Assembly: GCF_021890735.1 (NCBI RefSeq)
Contig: NZ_JAKKUR010000001.1
Span: 41,792 to 105,791 of the forward strand
Direction of reading: 5' to 3'
Source of the DNA: Thermanaeromonas sp.
GTDB lineage: Bacteria > Bacillota > DSM-521 > Neomoorellales > Neomoorellaceae
Length of the DNA: 64,000 bases
Positions 50,236 to 57,310 of this stretch are shown piece after piece (within the stretch, counting starts at the first letter, position 1; every line of letters begins with the position of its first letter). The notes beneath the pieces are model-generated. The model was given only the letters and a program-made list of their open reading frames with translations. It was not told the origin of the DNA and searched no databases. The position numbers and the translations under genes are program-made.

Positions 50236-51564
50236 ATGAAGATAGCCTTAATTGCTCCAGCCTGGGAAGATCCCTTGTGGAAAAGCGAAAAGGAAAAATC
50301 TATTTTTCCACCTTTAAACCTGATCACACTAGCTGCTTTGACCCCGCCAGAACATGAGGTCATAGTAATAGATGAAAGCGTCACGGATATCGATTGGGAA
50401 GAAAAATACGACTTAGTAGGCATATCGGCCATGACCGCCCTGGCCCCGAGAGCATACACCATCGCCGATGCTTTCCGGAGCCGTGGGATACCGGTAGTCC
50501 TCGGGGGCATGCACCCCTCCACCCTCCCCGACGAAGCCAAGATGCACGCCGATGCAGTAGTCATCGGTGAAGCTGAAATTACTTGGCCCCTCCTGCTGGA
50601 AGATTTATCTCGCGGTGAGTTAAAGCCCTTCTACCGCCAGGAAAAAATAACCCCGCTAAGAAATATGGCGGTTGCCCGCCGGGACCTTTTGGATCGGGGC
50701 CGCTACCTTGTCCCCGACACTCTTCAGACTACACGGGGATGCCCCCATTCCTGCTCCTTCTGTACCGTAAGCCAGTTTTTCGGTCGCCGCTTCCGCTTCC
50801 GGCCGGTGGAAGAAGTGGTAAATGAAGTAAAAACTCTGGAAGGCGAAGTTATTGCCTTTGTAGACGACAATCTCATAGGAAATCCTTCTTACGCTAAACG
50901 CTTGTTTAAGGCCCTCGCTCCCCTTAAGATTAAGTGGTTTAGCCAGGGGTCTCTTAATATAGCAAGGGATGAAGATCTCCTGCGCCTGGCTGCGGAGAGC
51001 GGCTGTATCGGGTTGTTTATTGGCTTTGAATCCCTTTCCCCCGATAACCTTGCCGCAGTCGGGAAATCCTTTAATAAGGTTGAGGAATACAGTGCAGCCA
51101 TAAAAAGGATCCACGACCACGGTATCGCCATTGAAGGAGCTTTCATTTTCGGCTTTGACGAAGACGATGAAAGTATCTTCGAGCGTACGGTAAAATTCGC
51201 CCAGGAAAACAGGTTAGAAGCAGCTCAGTTCGGTATCCTAACCCCCTTTCCCGGTACCCCTCTCCGTCAAAAACTGGAAAAAGAACACCGGATATTGAGT
51301 AATGATTGGAGCGAGTATACCATAAACAAAGTAGTCTTTGAGCCCAAACGTATGAGCCCCAAAACCCTTCAAGAAGGTTTCAACTGGGCCTGGCAGGAAT
51401 TCTATTCTTTAAGCTCCATCTCGCGCCGCCTCGGACTGGTTAAAAAGCATGCCGCCATACTGTGGGCCTTGAACTTAAATATACGCAAACGTTTCCAGCA
51501 CTTCCTGGACCGCTTAAGCAACTTAACCCTTCCTTCTCCTTCGCTGGCTAAACAAAGCAGCTAA
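50236..51564 (+). CDS. B12-binding radical SAM protein
   Basis: This 442-residue protein has an N-terminal cobalamin-binding-like Rossmann domain (residues 1-140; VVLGGMHPSTLPDEA and ADAVVIGEAE) and a radical-SAM domain with RGCPHSCSFCTVSQFFG (CxxxCxxC) near residue 163. Relatives methylate or rearrange unreactive carbons, for example in lipid or cofactor synthesis, but nothing here fixes the substrate. AGGGGG lies 10 nt before its ATG. It ends 3 nt from the convergent TPR gene. Confidence 0.9.
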   Translation: MKIALIAPAWEDPLWKSEKEKSIFPPLNLITLAALTPPEHEVIVIDESVTDIDWEEKYDLVGISAMTALAPRAYTIADAFRSRGIPVVLGGMHPSTLPDEAKMHADAVVIGEAEITWPLLLEDLSRGELKPFYRQEKITPLRNMAVARRDLLDRGRYLVPDTLQTTRGCPHSCSFCTVSQFFGRRFRFRPVEEVVNEVKTLEGEVIAFVDDNLIGNPSYAKRLFKALAPLKIKWFSQGSLNIARDEDLLRLAAESGCIGLFIGFESLSPDNLAAVGKSFNKVEEYSAAIKRIHDHGIAIEGAFIFGFDEDDESIFERTVKFAQENRLEAAQFGILTPFPGTPLRQKLEKEHRILSNDWSEYTINKVVFEPKRMSPKTLQEGFNWAWQEFYSLSSISRRLGLVKKHAAILWALNLNIRKRFQHFLDRLSNLTLPSPSLAKQSS

Positions 51565-51567
51565 ACT

Positions 51568-52257
51568 TTACTCGTTCCCTTGTCCGGAGCTTTTCTGGGC
51601 CATTTCCTGGGCTTGTTTTATCATCTCCCGGACGTGTTCGGCAGTTTCTTCGTCCGGATTGTTATTCAATATCTCTTGCCATTGATTTATAGCTCCTTGG
51701 TAGTCGGACTTCACCCAGGCCAAAAACATGGCGTAGGACATCCTGGCACTATTGTCCTTGGGATCTGCAGCGACGGCCTGGCGGTAGTTAGCTTCCGCCA
51801 GGTTATTATCTCCCAAAAAAACCGCTGTTTTGGCCAGCCTTAGGTAAACCCCTTTTTCCTGGGGATTAAGTTCTTGTACCTTTTGGTAACTTGCCAAGGC
51901 TCCCTTAAAAGCAGTTTCTGCCTTAGCCGTGTCATTACCGGTAAGAAGATATAGAGACCCCAGCGTATAATGTCCATCGCCCAACTTTAGCCACAAACCG
52001 GCATCCTCCGGCTTCTCCTGAACCTGCTTTTCCAGTTCCTTAACTTCTTCCTCTGTCTGTTTTATCTGTTGCTGGGCTGCCTTCTGCCAAGCCTCAACCT
52101 GGCTTTCCAGTTCACTAGTCGCCTGGCCTGTATTTGCGGAGTTACTGGAGGGAAGGGCCCAAAACACATAGCTGGCAATGAGTCCTAAACTAATGATTAC
52201 TGTTAATGCTATGCCAAGTACAGGTCGCTTCCTGCTCAAGTTCCTCAAATTGCTCAT
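51568..52257 (-). CDS. Membrane-anchored tetratricopeptide-repeat protein
   Basis: This protein has about 229 residues: an N-terminal membrane helix (VLGIALTVIISLGLIASYVFWAL), a short coiled coil (residues 50-85), then about four TPR units (LWLKLGDGHYTLGSLYLL, GVYLRLAKTAVFLGDNNLAEANY and others). TPRs mediate protein contacts; no partner is evident. ATG 52257 follows GGTGGG closely, and GTG 52266 in the track is an alternative. Its function is unknown. Confidence 0.85.
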   Translation of the reverse strand: MSNLRNLSRKRPVLGIALTVIISLGLIASYVFWALPSSNSANTGQATSELESQVEAWQKAAQQQIKQTEEEVKELEKQVQEKPEDAGLWLKLGDGHYTLGSLYLLTGNDTAKAETAFKGALASYQKVQELNPQEKGVYLRLAKTAVFLGDNNLAEANYRQAVAADPKDNSARMSYAMFLAWVKSDYQGAINQWQEILNNNPDEETAEHVREMIKQAQEMAQKSSGQGNE

Positions 52258-52350
52258 GAAACCCACCAGTATACAACCCCTTCCTCAAAGGCTTACCACC
52301 AAGGATTTTACAACGTACTTACCTAAGTGGCAAGAAGAACGCCTTGCTCA

Positions 52351-52382
52351 AAAAAATAAAACGCCCCTTGATTCCAAGGGGC
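52351..52382 (-). terminator. Rho-independent terminator after the FmdB-type gene
   Basis: On the minus strand GCCCCTTG, a short loop and CAAGGGGC form an 8-bp perfect hairpin followed by GTTTTATTTTTTT. It separates the zinc-ribbon gene from the TPR gene downstream. Confidence 0.92.
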
Positions 52383-52422
52383 TCACTTATCTCACAGGGC
52401 CCACGGCCCTGTAAAACTACGC

Positions 52423-52620
52423 TCAGCTAAAGGGACTACCCGCGGGAGTGCTGCAGCCGCCAACCTTAGAGCTGCCACCCAGTATGGTTATACCGCTAAA
52501 GAGCTGCTTTAAGTTCCGGCCTTTACAGGAAGGGCAAGTCGCTTTATCCTTTTCTTGCCAGGAAACCCGAACCGAAAACTTTTCCCCGCAATCCTTGCAC
52601 TGAAACTCATAAAGTGGCAT
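52423..52620 (-). CDS. FmdB/CxxC_CxxC zinc-ribbon protein
   Basis: This 65-residue protein has the FmdB-type N-terminus MPLYEFQCKDCGEKFSV and a second CxxC (CPSC) near residue 30, forming one zinc ribbon; the Gly/Ser-rich tail has one more Cys. Members are often regulatory or accessory proteins of unknown biochemistry. ATG 52620 is preceded by GGGGGTGAGAGGG; the track start at GTG 52629 lies within that site. A strong promoter lies 34 nt upstream. Confidence 0.9.
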   Translation of the reverse strand: MPLYEFQCKDCGEKFSVRVSWQEKDKATCPSCKGRNLKQLFSGITILGGSSKVGGCSTPAGSPFS

Positions 52621-52653
52621 CCCTCTCACCCCCTAGGTCCTGTGACTGTTTCT

Positions 52654-52682
52654 ATTGTACTGTGTGTAATTTACGCTGTCAA
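52654..52682 (-). promoter_or_regulatory. SigmaA promoter of the FmdB-type gene
   Basis: On the minus strand TTGACA, a 17-nt spacer and TACAAT (5/6) lie 34 nt before the ATG. The rest of the gap 52683-52820 shows a short TCCGC/GCGGA hairpin and nothing else that I can assign. Confidence 0.82.
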
Positions 52683-52811
52683 TAGAGAGCATTTATCCTT
52701 GGCCCGCCTAACTTTCCCTTTTTATCCGCTAACTGCGGACGAAGGTTTTTGCTCCGAATGGCCGCACGTCTTAAATGCCTAAGACCAGGAATCTCACTAA
52801 CACCAAAATAA

Positions 52812-52832
52812 AAACCCCGTTAACAACGGGGC
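52812..52832 (-). terminator. Rho-independent terminator after the 37-aa ORF
   Basis: On the minus strand CCCCGTT and AACGGGG, with a 3-nt loop, form a hairpin followed by TTTTTATTTT. It lies 20 nt past the stop of the small ORF at 52852-52965. Confidence 0.85.
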
Positions 52833-52851
52833 CCTACGCTGGATGTCTGTT

Positions 52852-52965
52852 TTAATTCTTATCTTCTGCTACCTTCTCTACATTGATACCCAACCATTTC
52901 AGGCGCTCAAGCCAGTTTTCCGGGTTAAGCTCTGGATATACGCTGAGTTCGCTTTCGTGGTTCAT
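52852..52965 (-). CDS. Small 37-residue ORF with strong ribosome-binding site, unknown function
   Basis: This frame is not in the ORF track. ATG 52965 follows TAGGAGG with about 8-nt spacing and encodes an acidic peptide (MNHESELSVYPELNP..., then NWLERLKWLGINVEKVAED) with no Cys, no membrane segment and an amphipathic second half. A terminator follows at once, and a promoter with an inverted repeat precedes it. I recognise no family. The complete set of expression signals makes a real small protein likely; a regulatory leader peptide is less likely because no gene follows before the terminator. Confidence 0.68.
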   Translation of the reverse strand: MNHESELSVYPELNPENWLERLKWLGINVEKVAEDKN

Positions 52966-53006
52966 AATCGCCGCCTCCTAGGTGCAAAACTTAATCTTTG
53001 TTCTTT

Positions 53007-53036
53007 ATTCTATAATACCTTTAGGTATTTTCGCAA
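53007..53036 (-). promoter_or_regulatory. Promoter with inverted-repeat operator for the 37-aa ORF
   Basis: On the minus strand TTGCGA and TAGAAT lie 18 nt apart (or TATAGA at 16 nt). The spacer holds the inverted repeat AATACCT-AA-AGGTATT (53014-53029), with 7-bp perfect arms, placed where a repressor would block RNA polymerase. Confidence 0.6.
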
Positions 53037-53104
53037 GTACTATGGGTTAAAAAGTAACTTTCTGGGTCTAGAGTGCAAAAATATTATTCCCAACGGGTGA
53101 ATCT

Positions 53105-53785
53105 TTAAACCCAATCTTTAAGAAGTTCCGGCCGTAGGACGGTTATCCGCTGCCTCTCTACTTTAATAGCTCCTAGGCGCTTAAATTCTCCTAAAATCCT
53201 GGCGACGGTCTCTCTGGAGGCGCCTATTAGATTTGCTATTTCTTGCTGGCTTAAGGACAAGACAATGGTCACTCCATCGTCTTCCTTCTCCCCGTATTCC
53301 TCGGCAAGATTAAGCAACATACTAGCCAGCCGGCCGTAAGCTCCCTTGAGGGCTAAATCCCGGATATGGAGCTGAGCTTGTCTTAACCTCCGGCTCATCA
53401 CTTTAATAATCTTTACTGCTATCTCACCATGCCGGCGCAACAGTTCTTCCATATCTTCGTTCCGGATATAACCTACTTCAGTATCCTCCAAAGCCTGGGC
53501 AGTAGCAGGATAAGGACCCCCGTCGAAAAGGACAACTTCGGCAAAAATCTCCCCTTCCCGAACAAAATGGAGAATTTTTTCCCGTCCGTCCTCTAATACC
53601 TGGAAAAGTTTAATGGCTCCTGATTTAACAAAGTAAAACGCCTTCCCCGGCTCTCCTTCGAAGAAAATATAGGCATTCTTAGGGTACCGCCTGGTCAGAG
53701 CTAGGCCAGCGATCTTCTTAAGGTCTTCCTCCTCCAGATCGGCAAAAACAGGTATCTGCTTCAGATACTTCCAGGCTTCCTTCAC
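53105..53785 (-). CDS. Crp/Fnr family transcriptional regulator
   Basis: This 226-residue protein has an N-terminal cyclic-nucleotide-binding-like beta barrel (residues 10-120) and a C-terminal Crp-type helix-turn-helix (LSQQEIANLIGASRETVARILGEFKRLGAI). The four-Cys cluster of oxygen-sensing Fnr is absent, so the effector is not an N-terminal iron-sulfur cluster; it may be a nucleotide, haem or another ligand. Its start overlaps the Fur-family gene stop by 4 nt, so the two regulators are co-expressed. Confidence 0.93.
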   Translation of the reverse strand: MKEAWKYLKQIPVFADLEEEDLKKIAGLALTRRYPKNAYIFFEGEPGKAFYFVKSGAIKLFQVLEDGREKILHFVREGEIFAEVVLFDGGPYPATAQALEDTEVGYIRNEDMEELLRRHGEIAVKIIKVMSRRLRQAQLHIRDLALKGAYGRLASMLLNLAEEYGEKEDDGVTIVLSLSQQEIANLIGASRETVARILGEFKRLGAIKVERQRITVLRPELLKDWV

Positions 53786-54213
53786 CTACTATCCTCCCCC
53801 GCTCCTCCGGGCTTATCTGTCCTGCTACTCCGGCAATGCGCGCACAAGCCATAAAATTCTAATCTGTGGTAATAAACATCGCCTACCCCGGTTTTCTCTA
53901 CCTCCCTTTCCAGCTCACCGCGCACTGGTATATCCACATCCTCCACCCGGCCGCATTTCAAGCACACGAAATGATAGTGGTTTTCAGGGTTACCGTCATA
54001 CCGGCTGTAAGTGCTACCGTAACTTAACTCCATGATCTGCCCATCTTCCTTAAGAATGGCCAGATTCCTGTAAACTGTACCCAGGCTTATGCTCGGGAGC
54101 ACCTTGCGGGCTTGGTCGTAAATCCAGTCGGCTGTGGGGTGGGACTTTGTACTGCGCAGAATCTCCAATATCAGCCTCTTTTGTTTGGTCATACGCCTGA
54201 TTACCCGCTTCAT
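53782..54213 (-). CDS. Fur-family regulator, PerR-like peroxide sensor
   Basis: This 143-residue Fur-fold repressor has an N-terminal winged helix (SISLGTVYRNLAILKEDG) and a dimerisation/metal domain. Two CxxC pairs (CLKC, CAHC) give the structural zinc site. The SRYD...ENHYHFVCLKCG and YYHRLEFYGLC stretches resemble PerR, whose His/Asp ligands bind Fe or Mn and sense peroxide. It is followed by a Crp-like regulator and preceded by a strong promoter with a Fur-box-like sequence. Confidence 0.92.
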   Translation of the reverse strand: MKRVIRRMTKQKRLILEILRSTKSHPTADWIYDQARKVLPSISLGTVYRNLAILKEDGQIMELSYGSTYSRYDGNPENHYHFVCLKCGRVEDVDIPVRGELEREVEKTGVGDVYYHRLEFYGLCAHCRSSRTDKPGGAGEDSR

Positions 54214-54238
54214 ATAATCACCCGCACAGGCTTAAAAT

Positions 54239-54253
54239 CAATAATAGTTATCA
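54239..54253 (-). promoter_or_regulatory. Candidate Fur/PerR box before the PerR-like gene
   Basis: On the minus strand TGATAACTATTATTG has the 7-1-7 layout and matches the PerR consensus at about 10 of 14 positions. It lies just downstream of the predicted start of transcription, a common site for autorepression. Confidence 0.45.
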
Positions 54254-54267
54254 ATCTAGTCGATTCC

Positions 54268-54296
54268 ATTCTAACTTTCGTTATCCGTGCTGTCAA
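54268..54296 (-). promoter_or_regulatory. SigmaA promoter of the PerR-like/Crp operon
   Basis: On the minus strand a perfect TTGACA, a 17-nt spacer and TAGAAT (5/6) lie 54 nt before the ATG of the PerR-like gene. Confidence 0.82.
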
Positions 54297-54323
54297 CTCG
54301 GCTTTCCCCATTACAGGCCATAA

Positions 54324-54347
54324 AGAAAAAGCCCGGTCATCCCGGGC
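54324..54347 (-). terminator. Rho-independent terminator after the CaCA exchanger
   Basis: On the minus strand GCCCGG, a 5-nt loop and CCGGGC are followed by TTTTTCTTT. It lies 54 nt past the stop of the exchanger gene. Confidence 0.9.
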
Positions 54348-54400
54348 TGTACTATGCGCAAATATATAATTAAGGGAGAGCCGCCTCTGATTTCCGCTAC

Positions 54401-55405
54401 TTATCTTATAACTCCGGCAAAAACCAAGACTACAAATATCAGGTAAAATGCCCCACCGCCCATAAGGGTATACGGCGTTAAATGTTTCTTCCAGCGGATC
54501 TGCAGGTATACAGCCCCTGCTGAAAGAATGGCTAGAACCGCACTGATCATCGCACCAACAGTAAGGTCCCAACTGGTCATGGTTATTCCCAGTGCAGGCA
54601 GGAGGGAACTTTGGAAAACCATGGCCCCCGTAATGTTACCCAAAGCTAAGGTATCCTTCCCCCTACCTATCCAGATGATACTATTAAACTTCTCGGGAAG
54701 CTCTGTAGCTATCGGTGCTATGATGAGGGATAATACAAAGGCCGGTACACCTAACAGGTTAGATAAATGCTCCACGCCTCTGACAAAAATGCGCGCCCCT
54801 CCTATAATCAATCCCAGGGCTACTAAAACCTGAAATACGACCAACCCTAAGGCAGGGTCTTCGCTACGCCGCGCAAAATAAAGCGGGTGTAACTCCTCTT
54901 CTTCGTTATTGCCGCTTTCCCGGGTTACGGTAAGATAGGCGTAAACAAAGTAGGCTATGGCGAGGAAAATGGCTATTATCTGCTTCCATAGATGTGTTTT
55001 TAATAGGGCAGCCAGGATAGCTACAGCATAAACAAGCAAAAAGAAGGCCAGGTCCCGCCCCATGATCACTGTATTAATGCGCATGCGGGGAAAATCATGG
55101 CGCCTGCCCCGGTAGGCAATTACGGCGAGACCTACAATGAAAAAGGCTAAAGTACTAAGCATAAAAGGTGCTCCTAAAATAGCCCCGATACCTACCTCTT
55201 CTCCTACGTGACCGCCTCCAAACAGGATGGCTACCACCGGGATCATGCTCTCGGGGAGGGCAGTCCCCACGGCTGCAAGTATGCTGCCCACAGCTCCTTC
55301 ACCGAGGTTGAGTTTTTTGCCCAACCATTCCACACCATTAGTGAACACTTCTGCTCCGAGTAAGATGATTCCGAGGCTGATAACGAGCAAGACTATATCT
55401 GCCAT
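54401..55405 (-). CDS. CaCA-superfamily sodium/calcium-type cation exchanger
   Basis: This 334-residue membrane protein has about ten helices in two homologous halves. The alpha-repeat motifs are AAVGTALPESMIPVVAI near residue 45 and IIAPIATELPEKFNSI near residue 230, each with the conserved acidic residue. It exchanges cations across the membrane. The Mn2+ riboswitch in its leader suggests that manganese efflux is at least part of its job, though the family name is for calcium. It is a single-gene unit with its own terminator. Confidence 0.92.
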   Translation of the reverse strand: MADIVLLVISLGIILLGAEVFTNGVEWLGKKLNLGEGAVGSILAAVGTALPESMIPVVAILFGGGHVGEEVGIGAILGAPFMLSTLAFFIVGLAVIAYRGRRHDFPRMRINTVIMGRDLAFFLLVYAVAILAALLKTHLWKQIIAIFLAIAYFVYAYLTVTRESGNNEEEELHPLYFARRSEDPALGLVVFQVLVALGLIIGGARIFVRGVEHLSNLLGVPAFVLSLIIAPIATELPEKFNSIIWIGRGKDTLALGNITGAMVFQSSLLPALGITMTSWDLTVGAMISAVLAILSAGAVYLQIRWKKHLTPYTLMGGGAFYLIFVVLVFAGVIR

Positions 55406-55470
55406 ACACCTTCACCCCCGATTAATCATAAGCTTCACAGGAACTTCTTAAAAATCTCAAATCTTACCTG

Positions 55471-55516
55471 AAAAAATTAAGAGACCTCCCCCCCCTAACT
55501 TGGGCGGTAAGGTCTC
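55471..55516 (-). terminator. Riboswitch-controlled terminator before the CaCA exchanger
   Basis: On the minus strand GAGACCT and AGGTCTC pair (inner GC-rich CCGCCC/GGGGGG also available) and are followed by TTAATTTTTT. The 5' arm overlaps the 3' end of the aptamer, so ligand binding would stop the terminator from forming. Confidence 0.85.
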
Positions 55517-55610
55517 GCCCTTATGTAAACCGGATCCGGGCCATATACGCCGTGCTGACGGATCCTGGTACCGGGTCGTTCTGTATGAGTCCCGGCGGCT
55601 ACTCCCCTTA
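55508..55610 (-). promoter_or_regulatory. yybP-ykoY Mn2+ riboswitch aptamer
   Basis: On the minus strand the 5' conserved block AAGGGGAGTAGC and the 3' block GGCGAGACCTTA are both present, with P1 pairing TAAGG/CCTTA and GC-rich helices between. These are the universally conserved loops of the Mn2+-sensing yybP-ykoY class. The layout (aptamer then terminator) predicts that manganese turns the exchanger on. Confidence 0.92.
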
Positions 55611-55702
55611 GAGCCCACACCATGTATGTTACTTGTTTTCAGCTCCTCTATGGAAGCTGTAGAGTATCCTCTGCCACCCTTACCGTGTGTGTTAGATGTC
55701 CC

Positions 55703-55740
55703 TTAGAGCACAATCTCCCAACCTATTTGTGCTACTCTAA
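55703..55740 (-). repeat. Inverted repeat at the 3' end of the Hdr-Flox operon
   Basis: TTAGAGCACAA pairs with TTGTGCT...CTAA across a 3-nt bulge and covers the stop codon of the PHP gene. There is no T-run, so it is a stabilising or weak terminator hairpin. The 55615-55700 stretch next to it shows nothing I can assign. Confidence 0.5.
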
Positions 55741-56487
55741 TGCTATAACTTCCCTTCTTCTCTCCCTAAAGGTCACAAGTTTGGTATAACCTATTCTTTT
55801 GAGTAGGCGAATGGCTTTCTCCCGGCTTCTACCCACCTCCTCCGGACTATGAGCATCCGAAGACACGGTTACCGGAATGTTAAGCTCAAAGCAGCGCTCC
55901 AACAGCTCCACCGAAGGGTATATTTCTCCCACCAGCTTGTACAATCCTGCAGTATTTACCTCCACTGCCACACCGGCCCGGGCGACAACCCTAAGGGCAG
56001 GCTCAGCCAGCTCCACCACAGGCCTTCGCGGCCTATGTCCGTATAACTTTATCAGATCTAAGTGCCCAATTATCTGGAAAAAACCGCTGGAAGCAGCCCG
56101 GGCAACCAGTTCAAAATAAACACTGTAAAGCTCGTCCATATCCCAATCAGCATAAAAGGCCTCTCCGCCCGGGCTGTCAAACCCCCAAGCCCCAATATCG
56201 TGAACAGAAGCGATAAGGTAATCCCAGGGGCGGGAGGCAACAGTCTCTAAATCACACCTGTCAGGCCGGAAGCTAACCTCCAGCCCCCTCTTTATTTCTA
56301 TAGGAGATAACCGGCGTAACTCTTCAAAAACCTTAAAATCCAGGCCGTAGAGGTATTCATCGTGCTCGGCAAAACCGAGTTCTCTCAAGCCCTGCTTTTG
56401 AGCCGCTTCAACATAAGGCCACAGCCGTTCTATCGTATGAGGCGGACCGATATGTCCCAAGCCATGGACATGCAGATCAGTACTCAT
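55732..56487 (-). CDS. PHP-domain phosphatase, HisJ/histidinol-phosphatase-like
   Basis: This 251-residue protein of the PHP metallo-hydrolase fold has the metal motifs DLHVHG at the N-terminus, EHD near residue 41, GLEVSFRPD near residue 68, IGHLDL near residue 140 and the C-terminal SSDAHSPEEV. Similar proteins are histidinol phosphatases, but no his genes are here. It overlaps the end of floxA by 11 nt and is the last gene of the redox operon, so its place there is unexplained. Confidence 0.85.
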   Translation of the reverse strand: MSTDLHVHGLGHIGPPHTIERLWPYVEAAQKQGLRELGFAEHDEYLYGLDFKVFEELRRLSPIEIKRGLEVSFRPDRCDLETVASRPWDYLIASVHDIGAWGFDSPGGEAFYADWDMDELYSVYFELVARAASSGFFQIIGHLDLIKLYGHRPRRPVVELAEPALRVVARAGVAVEVNTAGLYKLVGEIYPSVELLERCFELNIPVTVSSDAHSPEEVGRSREKAIRLLKRIGYTKLVTFRERRREVIALE

Positions 56488-57310
56488 TGGGCAACTCCTT
56501 AAGCTGCGCCAAAGTGAACACCGGGCCGTCCAGACATACGTATTTGCTTCCCAAGTTGCACCGCCCGCATTTTCCGATACCGCACTTCATGCGCATCTCC
56601 AGGGTGGTAACAATCTGGTCGTCTTTGAAGCCCAACTTCTCCAGTACCTGCAGGACAAACTTAATCATTATGGGCGGCCCGCAAGTTACCGCTACCCTGC
56701 CTTGAGGCGTAGGCTTAAGCTCCTCCACAAAGGCGGGAACAAAACCTTCGTGCCCGGTCCAGGTGTCGTCTCCTTTGTCTACTGTGACGTCTACACGGCA
56801 ATTCTCCACTTTAGGCCAGTTTTCAAAAAGATCCTTCTTAAAGCACAGGTCAGCCGGTGAGCGGGCCCCGTAGATGATCCACAAATGCCCAAATTTATCA
56901 CGGTGTTCAATACAGTAATTGATCAGGGAGCGTACCGGGGCCAGCCCTATACCGCCGCCGATGAAGAGAACGTCTTTACCGTAAAACATTTCCAGGGGGA
57001 ACCCGTTGCCATACGGACCCCGTATGCCAACGGTCTGGCCTACCTCAGCTTCATGAAAGGCCTCCGTCAGGGTGCCCACTTTTTTAATAGAAATCTCCAG
57101 GTGTTCAGGCCCCTGCGAAGTAATAGAAAACATGGCTTCTCCCACGTTTAATAATGATAACATAGCTAGCTGGCCAGGTAAAGGAGTAAATGGTTTACCT
57201 TGGTCGGTAGTTATATAAAAAGTCTTTATATCCGGCGTCTCCTCAACGATGTTTATGATCCGGCCGAGCTGCGGTACCAAAGGATTCCCGTTTCTAAAAC
57301 TTTCAGCCAT
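56477..57310 (-). CDS. floxA: FAD/NAD(P)-binding oxidoreductase subunit (FloxA / HydG-like)
   Basis: This 277-residue protein of the ferredoxin-NADP reductase fold has an FAD-binding beta barrel (residues 15-100, with RGPYGNGFPLE), an NAD(P)-binding Rossmann domain (FIGGGIGLAPVRSLINY) and a C-terminal [2Fe-2S] cluster motif CGIGKCGRCNLGSKYVC. It resembles the gamma subunit of sulfhydrogenases and FloxA of the FloxABCD-HdrABC complex. In this operon it would take electrons from NADH. It overlaps both neighbours. Confidence 0.9.
   Translation of the reverse strand: MAESFRNGNPLVPQLGRIINIVEETPDIKTFYITTDQGKPFTPLPGQLAMLSLLNVGEAMFSITSQGPEHLEISIKKVGTLTEAFHEAEVGQTVGIRGPYGNGFPLEMFYGKDVLFIGGGIGLAPVRSLINYCIEHRDKFGHLWIIYGARSPADLCFKKDLFENWPKVENCRVDVTVDKGDDTWTGHEGFVPAFVEELKPTPQGRVAVTCGPPIMIKFVLQVLEKLGFKDDQIVTTLEMRMKCGIGKCGRCNLGSKYVCLDGPVFTLAQLKELPNEY

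Noticed and set aside
54210-54572. Minus-strand 120-aa ORF between the PerR-like gene and the exchanger
   Set aside because: It overlaps the exchanger C-terminus, terminator and promoter in another frame; no family resemblance.
55488-55496. Run of C residues as a phase-variable tract
   Set aside because: It lies inside the riboswitch terminator loop/stem in an untranslated leader, so slippage would not shift a reading frame.
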